This document shows, piece by piece, positions 9,265-16,824 of a stretch of 64,000 nt of DNA. The position numbers and the translations under genes were made by a program. The notes beneath the pieces were generated by a model. The model did no database searches and was not told where the DNA came from. It worked only from the letters and a program-made list of their open reading frames with translations. The stretch covers positions 22,539 to 86,538 of the forward strand of contig CANMJR010000009.1 in NCBI GenBank assembly GCA_947498025.1, written 5' to 3'. The first letter of the stretch is position 1. Each line of letters opens with the position of its first letter. This DNA is from Helicobacteraceae bacterium. Lineage in GTDB: Bacteria; Campylobacterota; Campylobacteria; Campylobacterales; Sulfurimonadaceae.

Positions 9265-9312
9265 TGCTGCAATTGATTTAAACTATGAATGTGGTTACAA
9301 TTTTAAAATTAA

Positions 9313-9666
<354 letters not shown>

Positions 9667-9677
9667 TTATTAGCCAT

Positions 9678-9710
9678 AATATTTCTATATGCTTTGCATG
9701 TAGAAATATT
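9678..9710 (+). terminator. hairpin after the PII gene
   Basis: Arms 9678-9692 and 9696-9710 pair over 15 bp with a single G-T wobble around a TTT loop. It lies 11 bases after the PII stop. No long T-run follows, so it may act as an mRNA stabiliser or a partial terminator before the second amt gene. Confidence 0.6.
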
Positions 9711-9797
9711 AAACTCTCTTAACTGCTTAAAATTTAATCAACACTCAAACAAAAAATCTCTTTTTCTTAGATAAAATCAACGCCTTAATTTTAAAGA

Positions 9798-10985
9798 ATG
9801 GTGATTCAAATGCTAGAAGCTGATTTTAAATATATAATAGATACTTTCTTCGCACTTTTCTCGATGGTGCTGATAATTTTCATGGTTCCCGGTTTCGCGA
9901 TGCTCGAAGCAGGGCTTGTCCGCACAAAAAATGTTTCGTCCGTGCTTACTATTAATGTAATGATTTATGCTGTTGCCTCTTTGGCATTTTTGCTTATTGG
10001 CTATACCATAGCGTTCGGAAGCTGGGAAAATTCCAACATGAGCATTTGGGCTGCATTTTTGTTTCAGATGGCATTTGTCGGTAAAACTATAAATATCATG
10101 AGTGGTGGTGTGAGCGAAAGGGTTCGCATTATTCCATTGGCAATTTTTGCAATTATAATGGGTGCATTTATCTATCCGGCTGTTGTAAATATCAGTTGGG
10201 GTGTTGACATTCTAAAAGATACTTTTTTAGATATTACTATGCATGATTTAGCCGGTTCAACTGTTATCCACTCGACCGGAGGCTGGGCGCTGCTTGCAGC
10301 AATTCTTATCATAGGTCCTCGTAAAGGTCGTTATGTGCAAGGGGGCATTCGAGTTATTCCTGCTTCAAATATTCCTCTCGTTGTTCTTGGTGCATTTTTG
10401 CTCTGGATAGGGTGGTTTGGATTTAATGGCGGAAGTGTCGGTTCAATATCAACCATAGAAAATGCAAATACGGTTGCAAAAACAATTATGAACACAAATA
10501 CGGCGGGGCTTGCAGGTGCAATTATCGCCGGAGTTATTATGTATGTCAGATACAAACTTTTTGATATAACCATGATACTCAACGGTGCATTGGGCGGGCT
10601 TGTTGCAGTCACGGCAGGTCCGGATTTATTTAACATGTATGTGCCTATTTTAGTGGGTGCAATCGGTGGGGCTCTAGTTGTTTTTGCGGTACCTGTTTTT
10701 GATAAGTTTAAGCTTGACGATCCGGTTGGAGCTCTCTCTGTTCACTTGGTGAATGGAATCTGGGGAACTTTGGCAGTAGGTATTTTTGTAGAGAATGTCT
10801 CATTTTTGGAGCAGTTAAAAGGTGTAGTCGTGGTTGCAGTTTTTGCATTCAGTGTATCTTTTATAATTATATACAGCATCAATAAATTTTCTAAATTCAG
10901 AGCTACGGATGATGAACAACAAGAAGGCATGGATGTAAACGAGTGCGGAGTAGAAGCGTACCCTGAATTCAAAAGAGCTATTTAA
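9798..10985 (+). CDS. amt: second ammonium transporter (Amt family)
   Basis: This 395-residue Amt paralogue lacks the leader peptide of the first. It begins directly with a membrane segment (FFALFSMVLIIFMVPGFAML). Both pore histidines are kept (TVIHSTGGWALL and LSVHLVNGIWG), as is WIGWFGFNGGS. The C-terminal tail is charged (ATDDEQQEGMDVNECG), where PII proteins bind. The ATG at 9810 is an alternative start. It lies 131 bases after the PII gene, across a hairpin. The paralogue is diverged from the first Amt, so it may differ in affinity. Confidence 0.93.
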   Translation: MVIQMLEADFKYIIDTFFALFSMVLIIFMVPGFAMLEAGLVRTKNVSSVLTINVMIYAVASLAFLLIGYTIAFGSWENSNMSIWAAFLFQMAFVGKTINIMSGGVSERVRIIPLAIFAIIMGAFIYPAVVNISWGVDILKDTFLDITMHDLAGSTVIHSTGGWALLAAILIIGPRKGRYVQGGIRVIPASNIPLVVLGAFLLWIGWFGFNGGSVGSISTIENANTVAKTIMNTNTAGLAGAIIAGVIMYVRYKLFDITMILNGALGGLVAVTAGPDLFNMYVPILVGAIGGALVVFAVPVFDKFKLDDPVGALSVHLVNGIWGTLAVGIFVENVSFLEQLKGVVVVAVFAFSVSFIIIYSINKFSKFRATDDEQQEGMDVNECGVEAYPEFKRAI

Positions 10986-11001
10986 ACTCTTGATTCATTA
11001 T

Positions 11002-11030
11002 GGCATGTGGAAAATAAAGTTCCACATGCC
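11002..11030 (+). terminator. rho-independent-type terminator after the second amt gene
   Basis: An 11-bp perfect stem (GGCATGTGGAA with TTCCACATGCC) surrounds a 7-base loop and is followed by TCACTTTT. It lies 16 bases past the amt stop and closes the amt-PII-amt unit. Confidence 0.75.
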
Positions 11031-11076
11031 TCACTTTTAACAAAAATATAAAAAACATTGCGATACTATCTTTTTT

Positions 11077-11766
11077 ATGATTAGACACTCAAGCTCCTTT
11101 ATTATCTCTCTAGTTTTTCATACTGCTCTTTTTTTACTGCTCTTTTTTTCTCTAAAAAATGTTATTCAAGAGAGTAAAAAGGAAGAAGTAGTTTGTATAA
11201 AGTTATGTAATGTGGTTTATGAAGAAAAAATTGAACAAAAGCCCAGTCCAGAGACAGTTCCACATGTCGAGCCTGGAATAACTCCGCAAAAAATAGAAAA
11301 AAAAGTAACTCCAAAAGCCAAAGTTGCACCAAAGAGAGAAGAAACAATAAAAACAGTTCCGGTAGCACAAGAGATGCCAAAAGAGACAATAAAAGAGAAA
11401 ACTGTTACTCAAGAGCTTAAAACCACAGAGCAGACTCCAGCCCCATCTTCAGAAAAATCAAAAGAGCAAATAACAAAGAAAGTAGAGCAAGATTATTTAC
11501 AAGAGCATCTGTTAAAGATTGTAACATTACTGCAAGAAAATCTCTACTATCCTCGTTCAGCCAGAGAAAGGGGAGTTGAGGGTGAGGTAGTTGTAAAATT
11601 TATGATAACAGAGACGGGAGATGTATCAGGGGTAGAAGTTCTCTCTTCAAAGAGTGAAATGCTCTCAAATGCAGCGATTAAAACCATAGAAAATCTCTCA
11701 GGCAGTTTCCCAAAACCAAAAGAAAAGTTACATTTGCAACTACCGATAAGTTATAGCTTGAAATAG
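11077..11766 (+). CDS. tonB: TonB energy-transducing protein
   Basis: TonB carries proton-motive energy from ExbB/ExbD to outer-membrane receptors. The N-terminal membrane anchor (about 8-28) contains the S11xxxH15 pattern needed for contact with ExbB. A long Lys/Glu/Pro-rich periplasmic spacer follows (about 50-140), then the C-terminal domain with YPRSARERGVEGEVVVKF and the final strand ending PISYSLK. The 229 residues suit TonB. No exbB/exbD are next to it here. The downstream DNA is the second intergenic repeat copy. Confidence 0.9.
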   Translation: MIRHSSSFIISLVFHTALFLLLFFSLKNVIQESKKEEVVCIKLCNVVYEEKIEQKPSPETVPHVEPGITPQKIEKKVTPKAKVAPKREETIKTVPVAQEMPKETIKEKTVTQELKTTEQTPAPSSEKSKEQITKKVEQDYLQEHLLKIVTLLQENLYYPRSARERGVEGEVVVKFMITETGDVSGVEVLSSKSEMLSNAAIKTIENLSGSFPKPKEKLHLQLPISYSLK

Positions 11767-11777
11767 TTTGCGCGAAT

Positions 11778-11966
11778 AACTGACCTTATTCACTTTTGTA
11801 AAAAAGAGCGTAAAACACCTTGTAATTCTCGAAAAACAAAGTTTTTACTAAAGAAACATTTTCGCTATGCGAAAAGCGATTCTCTTGTTTTCGTAGCTTT
11901 AGGGGGTAGTAGGGACATCTGTCTCTGCCATCTAAACGGACAAGTTCGTTTAAATGTGTAACATCA
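11778..11966 (+). repeat. dispersed modular hairpin repeat, copy B (one inner module)
   Basis: This copy matches copy A in the same orientation and copy C in the reverse orientation. It keeps the far end that copy A lacks (AACTGACCTTAT, about 11778-11789), the block GTAATTCTCGAAAAACAAAG, one module at about 11847-11890, and the terminus GTAACATCA. The terminal stem pairs 11929-11941 with 11944-11956, with one mismatch and one wobble. It fills the gap between tonB and the potassium channel gene. It may also carry the terminator for tonB. Confidence 0.85.
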
Positions 11967-12002
11967 GTGAATAAATTGAAAAAAAATGATAGTACTTGTT
12001 TT

Positions 12003-13040
12003 ATGAACAATGACAAATTAAAACAGAGTTTACGAAACTTCGCATATGCTTTTGGTGGACTAGTAACCGTATTTGCGTTTGCGACTATCGGCTACTACAT
12101 TCTCGGTAACGGCAACGCCTCATGGCTTGACAGTCTGTTTATGACTGTCATCACTATCGCCGGAATCGGCTACGGTGAGATTACCGAAGGCGCCAACACC
12201 CCGCATGGGCGTACATTTACTATCATCGTCACCATATTCGGTATTGTGGCTATGACTTATATCGTGACCAATGTTACCGCCTTTTTGGTCGAAGGACATC
12301 TCAACAACTTTCTCAGAAGGAAACATATGCAAAAAAGAATAGAAGAGCTAAAAGAGCACTACATTGTCTGCGGTGTAGACGGAGTCGGCAACCACATCTT
12401 AAACGAACTGGCAACCACAAAACGAGAAGCTCTCATGGTGGATATCAGCCCAGAGCAACTAGATCGAGCTGTCAAAATTTATGGTATGCCACACCTAGAA
12501 GGTGACGCGACCGATGAAGCCGTGTTGCGCCAGGCTGCTATAAATAAAGCGATAGGGCTTTTTGTCGCTACAGGTGACGATAATGTCAATCTGGTCATAG
12601 TGCTAACCGCCCGTCAGCTAGCTCCAAATATCCGCATAGTCTGTTGTATCCACAATGCTAAAAATATGGACAAAGCTCGAAATGCCGGCGCCAACTCCGT
12701 GGTCTCGCCTACATTTATCGGCGGACTGAGAATGGCTAGTGAAATGGTGCGCCCGACCGTAGTTACCTTCCTAGACATCATGCTAAGAGATAAACAAAAG
12801 AACCTTCGTATAGAAGAGATGGAGATACCAAAAGAACTAGCCGGCAAAAGCGTATCGGCGTTAGAGCTAAAAACTCATCCTCACACGCTCCTAATGTCCA
12901 TAAAGCATGAAAGCGACTGGGTTTACAATCCGGCGGACGGCTACAAGCTAAGTGAAGGCGATGTGCTTGTCTTTATGACTACGCCCGGAGCCAGAACTGA
13001 GATAGAGAAACTTCTAAACGAAGTGGCCAGCAGAGGCTAA
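12003..13040 (+). CDS. two-TM potassium channel with cytoplasmic RCK (TrkA-N) domain
   Basis: Two membrane segments (about 13-34 and 71-97) flank a pore loop whose selectivity filter reads AGIGYGE (residues 53-59, compare TVGYG). An RCK domain follows with a Rossmann start YIVCGVDGVGNHI and the pattern DATDEAVLRQA, then a TrkA-C domain from about residue 260. The 345-residue layout is like the MthK/Kch type, gating K+ flow by ligand binding. The ATG at 12003 is chosen because the upstream GTG at 11967 abuts the repeat and adds nothing conserved. Codons here end in C or G much more often than in neighbouring genes, which suggests transfer. Confidence 0.9.
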   Translation: MNNDKLKQSLRNFAYAFGGLVTVFAFATIGYYILGNGNASWLDSLFMTVITIAGIGYGEITEGANTPHGRTFTIIVTIFGIVAMTYIVTNVTAFLVEGHLNNFLRRKHMQKRIEELKEHYIVCGVDGVGNHILNELATTKREALMVDISPEQLDRAVKIYGMPHLEGDATDEAVLRQAAINKAIGLFVATGDDNVNLVIVLTARQLAPNIRIVCCIHNAKNMDKARNAGANSVVSPTFIGGLRMASEMVRPTVVTFLDIMLRDKQKNLRIEEMEIPKELAGKSVSALELKTHPHTLLMSIKHESDWVYNPADGYKLSEGDVLVFMTTPGARTEIEKLLNEVASRG

Positions 13041-13041
13041 G

Positions 13042-13341
13042 ATGAAAATTATAGGCAATGCATATGTGGTTATCGGATTGATACTTGCCGTCTTTGTCGG
13101 TATTTTGATAAATGTTTACATTTCAACACAAAAATATAGCGAAAACAAATCTCAAGAGGAAAACGCAACAGCCGTAGCATTTATTGCAGGAAAAACACTA
13201 AACTGCGTAAGCGGCGGGAGCGAAGAGGATATATCCATAACAAAAGGTTGGGAGTATCGCGATAGCGACGGTAATGTAAGATTTAAAAAAGATAGTGCCG
13301 TCTTTTTGCCGAGTCAATGCAAGGAAATAGTGATAAAATGA
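13042..13341 (+). CDS. small membrane-anchored protein of unknown function
   Basis: I do not recognise this 99-residue protein. One membrane segment lies at about 6-27 (VVIGLILAVFVGILINVYI). The rest is probably periplasmic and has two cysteines (LNCVSGG and SQCKEIV) that could form a disulfide. It starts one base after the channel gene stop and shares its more GC-rich codon use, so the two were probably acquired and are expressed together. A role as channel partner is a guess. Confidence 0.7.
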   Translation: MKIIGNAYVVIGLILAVFVGILINVYISTQKYSENKSQEENATAVAFIAGKTLNCVSGGSEEDISITKGWEYRDSDGNVRFKKDSAVFLPSQCKEIVIK

Positions 13342-13484
13342 AGGTTTTTAAATACTAAGAGTCCACCGCACAATATAATTCAATCTAAAGAGAATCCAAG
13401 AAAATATTCAAAAATTTTAACTTAGAGTATTAAGTATAAAGGATTTGTTAAAGTGGCTTAACGCCTATAAAATGGTGGTTTAGT

Positions 13485-13559
13485 TGGTGACCCCAAGGAG
13501 AATTGAACTCCTGTAACATGGATGAAAACCATGGATCCTGACCGCTAGACGATGGGGCC
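13485..13559 (-). tRNA. tRNA-Glu (anticodon TTC)
   Basis: The minus strand folds as a tRNA. The 5' acceptor strand GGCCCCA pairs with TGGGGTC, the D-arm has AGCGGTCAGGAT, the anticodon loop is TTTTCAT with anticodon TTC, and the T-loop is GTTCAATTC. The CCA end is encoded. The length is 75 bases including CCA. Confidence 0.96.
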
Positions 13560-13573
13560 AACTATTTGTAAAA

Positions 13574-13649
13574 TGGTGTCCTGTGATGGATTCGAACCAT
13601 CGGCCACATCATTAAAAGTGACGTGCTCTACCAGCTGAGCTAACAAGAC
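13574..13649 (-). tRNA. tRNA-Lys (anticodon TTT)
   Basis: The minus strand reads GTCTTGTTAGCTCAGCTGG and so on. The acceptor pairs GTCTTGT with ACAGGAC, the anticodon loop is CTTTTAA with anticodon TTT, the T-loop is GGTTCGAATCC, and CCA is encoded. It lies 14 bases upstream of tRNA-Glu in the transcript, so both probably come from one precursor. Confidence 0.96.
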
Positions 13650-13754
13650 TTGAACAAGCATTTCTGTTTGTGGACGCGAATTATAGACAAATAGTTTTTA
13701 TATGTCAAGAATTAGGACTGAAATTTCAAAACTTTTTGTATTTTGCCTTAAAAG

Positions 13755-13778
13755 CTTACAAAACCGCAAGAACTCTAT
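13755..13778 (-). terminator. weak hairpin element at the 3' end of the DUF3147-like gene
   Basis: The stretch CTTACAAAACCGCAAGAACTC here matches 27961-27981 at all but two positions. Each lies just at the stop of a minus-strand gene. On the minus strand CTTGC and GTAAG can pair around GGTTTT. It may be a terminator or a small repeat. Confidence 0.4.
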
Positions 13779-14128
13779 TAAAGTTTCACTCCTATTTTAT
13801 TCAAAGCCAATATCATCACATAATACGCCAGAATCGTCATAAGAGCTGATGCTCCTAGACTGAGATAAAAATTTATTCCTTTTTTTAGCAGAATTGGTAA
13901 TGTAACAAATAGTGCCAAAGAGGGAATGACAAGCCAAAAAATGGATGTTGAGAGTTGTGATATCTTTTCAATATCTTTTGTTTCTACATATATCCATATC
14001 ATCGCAATAATTGAGATGAGTGGCAATGATGCGAGAATAGCACCAATGAATGAGCTTCACTTGGATATCTCTGCAATTGCTACGATAATGAATGCAGATA
14101 AAAACACTTTTAGAATGAAATACATCAT
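13778..14128 (-). pseudogene. DUF3147-like membrane protein interrupted by in-frame TGA
   Basis: Read from the ATG at 14126-14128, behind a good ribosome site (GAAGGAAAAAC), the frame gives MMYFILKVFLSAFIIVAI, then EISK, then TGA at 14057-14059. It continues without a break as SSFIGAILASLPLISIIAMI to a TAA at 13778-13780. The whole would be a 116-residue protein with four membrane segments, like DUF3147 proteins, where the stop position would usually be a basic residue. A single CGA-to-TGA change explains it. The distal 82 codons could still start at a TTG (14024-14026). A sequencing error is possible. Confidence 0.65.
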
Positions 14129-14183
14129 GTTTTTCCTTCGTTTATTAAGAATATCGGTCATATTAAATATGACCGATAGCTTT

Positions 14184-14549
14184 TTACTTTCCGTTATAGT
14201 TTGCACCCGTAATTGTGCCATACAAGTCAACAAAGATAAAGAGTGACTGTTTGTCAGAATCTTTTATATTCAAGTTCTGGAATTTAACTACCCATTCCAA
14301 AGTATTATTGAAATTTTGCTTCTTTGCATTTATATAGGTACTGTTTTTCCAGCTAGAATCAACTTTTTGATTTTTAACTAACACTTCTACTATGTACTTT
14401 TGTGATACTTCTATTATCCGCTCTTCTACTAGTATCTCTTTTGGAACATTGTGGCTATGTCCACCGCTACTTGCACCGCCATGAGCAAATCCAGCCACTC
14501 CAAAGCAGAAAATTCCTGCAACTACTATATTTTTAATCTTATTTTTCAT
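14184..14549 (-). CDS. small periplasmic protein, DUF6488-like
   Basis: The 121-residue product has a signal peptide (IVVAGIFCFGVAGFAHG) and then the metal-binding-looking HGGASSGGHSH at the mature N-terminus. The remaining part (LDSSWK-type helix, LEWVVKFQN, LFIFVDLYGTITGANYNG) resembles a small PepSY-like fold and the DUF6488 family as I recall it. It lies 12 bases after the HupE-like gene, so it may assist metal handling in the periplasm. The family match is from memory and is not certain. Confidence 0.6.
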   Translation of the reverse strand: MKNKIKNIVVAGIFCFGVAGFAHGGASSGGHSHNVPKEILVEERIIEVSQKYIVEVLVKNQKVDSSWKNSTYINAKKQNFNNTLEWVVKFQNLNIKDSDKQSLFIFVDLYGTITGANYNGK

Positions 14550-14561
14550 ACTTTTTTCCTT

Positions 14562-15341
14562 TTATAATTTATCATGTTCACTTTTAAGTGACTGATTATT
14601 TGTTCCTTGCATATCTTGGTGAATATGAAAGTGCTCATCCGCGTTAAATCCAAACTCTTCTTGATTCGCATTGTGTAAATAGCCGTGTAATTGCATCAGC
14701 AAAAGCATAAATCCGGCAAACATCAAAGCATGATTTGCCACTTTACTTAATCGTCCAAAAGATTTTGTTTTTCGCCAAATATTGAGTAAAACTAACATCA
14801 TTGCTAAGGCAAGAATTTGTCCTATTTCTACTCCAAGATTAAAAGAGAGAATTCGTAGCAACATATCACTATTTTGTTCACCAAGAGGAAGTTTTTGTAA
14901 ACGAGTAGAGAGACCAAATCCATGAATGAGTCCAAAAATGAGAACCATCCATAAAAGTGGAGGTGCTTTCATCTCTAAATAATTTTGAAATCCTTTGTTG
15001 TTATCAAAAGCCTTGTAAACGACACTTATGGCAATCACTGCATCGACTAACCAATAATTGGCAGTGATGCCCATAAAAGTTGCAAAAATAAGCGTAATAG
15101 AGTGTCCAATTGTAAAAATTGTAACAAATTTAACAATATCATTGAAAGATGTTAAAAAAAAGATAACACCAAATAGAAATAGGAGATGGTCATACCCGGT
15201 GAGCATATGAGAAGCTCCAAGCCATATATATTGAAAGTTTCCACCTTCAATCATTGCCTGCATATCTGCACTTGAAATACCGTGAGCATACCCGCTGGTC
15301 GCTACAATAAACAAGGAAATTATTAAAAATATTTTATTCAT
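14562..15341 (-). CDS. hupE: HupE/UreJ-type membrane permease, probable nickel/cobalt transporter
   Basis: After a signal peptide (LFIVATSGYAHG) come about six membrane segments with family motifs GYDHLLFLFGVIFFL, TIGHSITLIFA, FGLIHGFGLS and FNLGVEIGQ. Conserved His and Asp in these segments are expected to carry a divalent metal. HupE/UreJ proteins import nickel or cobalt for hydrogenase, urease or cobalamin enzymes. The C-terminal tail is His-rich (DEHFHIHQDMQG). The 259 residues suit the HupE_UreJ_2 branch. The neighbours on both sides are His-rich small exported proteins. Confidence 0.85.
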   Translation of the reverse strand: MNKIFLIISLFIVATSGYAHGISSADMQAMIEGGNFQYIWLGASHMLTGYDHLLFLFGVIFFLTSFNDIVKFVTIFTIGHSITLIFATFMGITANYWLVDAVIAISVVYKAFDNNKGFQNYLEMKAPPLLWMVLIFGLIHGFGLSTRLQKLPLGEQNSDMLLRILSFNLGVEIGQILALAMMLVLLNIWRKTKSFGRLSKVANHALMFAGFMLLLMQLHGYLHNANQEEFGFNADEHFHIHQDMQGTNNQSLKSEHDKL

Positions 15342-15391
15342 AAATATCCTGTGTGTAAAAAATAATGGTATTGAACAAAGTAAGAGAAAAG

Positions 15392-15715
15392 TTATGCGAT
15401 GATAGGAGGTCTAAATAAATCCTGAGTTATATTGCTTGAGATATATAAGTTAACATCAACAATGTCATTAGTATTTAAAGTGGGAGTGAACATGTTGTCT
15501 TGTATTAAAAAAAGAAGTGAATCAATTAAAATATTGGATGTTTTTACAAAATGTATATGGCTATGTGCGTGTGTGTCATTCTCATGCTCATGATGATGGG
15601 TATGAGAATATGTTTGCACATAACCACATGACCCATCATTTTCATTTTCTATAGAGTAGAATTTTCCGAACAATAAGCTTGGAAGAATTAAAATCAAAAG
15701 TAACCGCTTAATCAT
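15392..15715 (-). CDS. small His-rich exported protein
   Basis: I cannot name this 107-residue protein. It has a signal peptide (LLLILILPSLLFGKF), a very His-rich stretch at about 36-56 (HTHHHEHENDTHAHSHIH) and a C-terminus ending FRPPIIA. Short exported proteins of this kind often precede metal transport genes. Its place 50 bases before the HupE-like gene suggests a periplasmic metal buffer or sensor. The promoter lies only 6 bases from the start codon, so the mRNA may be leaderless. Confidence 0.65.
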   Translation of the reverse strand: MIKRLLLILILPSLLFGKFYSIENENDGSCGYVQTYSHTHHHEHENDTHAHSHIHFVKTSNILIDSLLFLIQDNMFTPTLNTNDIVDVNLYISSNITQDLFRPPIIA

Positions 15716-15720
15716 GAGAA

Positions 15721-15726
15721 ATTATA
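15721..15726 (-). promoter_or_regulatory. -10 element for the metal gene group, next to the start codon
   Basis: On the minus strand the sequence reads GGTATAATTTCTCATG. TATAAT ends 5 bases before the ATG of the His-rich gene. Transcription starting 6-7 bases after the -10 would begin at or beside the A of ATG, giving a leaderless message. Confidence 0.5.
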
Positions 15727-15900
15727 CCTTTAAGTCGCCTAAAAATATCTCTTGTTATTTTTTTAGAATATTATCGTCTAAAATTTTCATCTTAGTTTTT
15801 TGTCTTTAAGTGAAAAACTTTTTAATATTCAAAAACATCAATATACCTCACTTGTATGATATTGCATGAAAAACTTACAATTTTAGTTAAAATATCACGC

Positions 15901-16824
15901 ATGAATTACTACGCTTTTGAATACCCTTTTTTACTTTTATTGCTTATTCCCATAATTATTTGTCTTTATAAGTGTAAAGAATTTATGAAACCGAAATTTT
16001 TCGTGCATCTGCATTTTTTGCGTGCTAAAAAGAGTTTTTTGAAGTTAGATTGGATTGTTAAAATAATTATATTTACACTTCTTGCTATTGCCCTCGCTTC
16101 GCCTGTTGTGATTGACAAATTGAATCAGAATGACAGACATGGCAAAGATATAGTGTTGGCAATTGATGCGAGCGGTTCTATGAACTCATCGGGATTTGAT
16201 TTTGAAAATGAGATGAGCAAAGAGCAGAGGCTTTCGCGGTTTGAAATCACAAAAATTATTGCCTCGGAGTTTATACAAAATCGTGTAAGTGACAATCTAG
16301 GCGTAGTTCTGTATGGAGATTTTGCTTTTATCGCCTCTCCTATCACCTATGAAAAAGAGATTGTAAACGAGATGCTCGGCTATCTTACGCAAGGCATGGC
16401 AGGGCAAAATACGGCTATCGGCGAAGCAATTGCCATGAGTGTGAGAGCCTTTAAATTTTCAAAGGCTAAAACAAAAATCGTCATACTTTTGACCGACGGT
16501 GAGCATAACAGCGGAGAAATCTCTCCGAAAGATGCAACGATTTTGGCAAAAAATGAGAATATCAAAATCTACACTATTGCCATGGGAAACAAAGGCGAAG
16601 CGGATGAAGCACTCCTTCAAACCATTGCGCAGGAAAGTGGAGGTGAATTTTTTAGTGCAACAAACGCAAAAGAGCTGCAAGAAGTCTATAACAAAATCGA
16701 TGCACTGGAATCTTCAAACATCAAAAGCAAAGAGTTTATACAACAAAAATTTTATTATCAGGCAGTTTTACTCCTCGCATGTGGATTTCTGCTCTTTTTA
16801 CTTTTTAGAGAGGCGAGAAGATGA
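15901..16824 (+). CDS. batA: BatA-like von Willebrand A membrane protein (Bat set 1)
   Basis: The 307-residue protein has membrane segments at about 8-25, 52-70 and near the C-terminus. Between them is a VWA domain with an intact MIDAS: D89-A-S-G-S93, Thr in GMAGQNTAIGEA and Asp in ILLTDGEH. MIDAS sites bind Mg2+ and a ligand carboxylate, and BatA-type proteins work with MoxR ATPases in the periplasm. The start at 15901 gives the usual FEYPFLLLL beginning; an ATG at 15856 adds an unlikely leader. It overlaps the next gene by 4 bases. A diverged paralogue lies at 23727-24656. Confidence 0.88.
   Translation: MNYYAFEYPFLLLLLIPIIICLYKCKEFMKPKFFVHLHFLRAKKSFLKLDWIVKIIIFTLLAIALASPVVIDKLNQNDRHGKDIVLAIDASGSMNSSGFDFENEMSKEQRLSRFEITKIIASEFIQNRVSDNLGVVLYGDFAFIASPITYEKEIVNEMLGYLTQGMAGQNTAIGEAIAMSVRAFKFSKAKTKIVILLTDGEHNSGEISPKDATILAKNENIKIYTIAMGNKGEADEALLQTIAQESGGEFFSATNAKELQEVYNKIDALESSNIKSKEFIQQKFYYQAVLLLACGFLLFLLFREARR

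Noticed and set aside
11967..12002. GTG start for the potassium channel directly at the repeat edge
   Set aside because: It has no ribosome site and adds an unconserved Lys-rich leader; the ATG at 12003 gives a normal channel N-terminus.
14057..14059. Selenocysteine at the in-frame TGA
   Set aside because: The family has no Cys or Sec at this place; the expected residue is basic, and no SECIS-like hairpin is obvious downstream.
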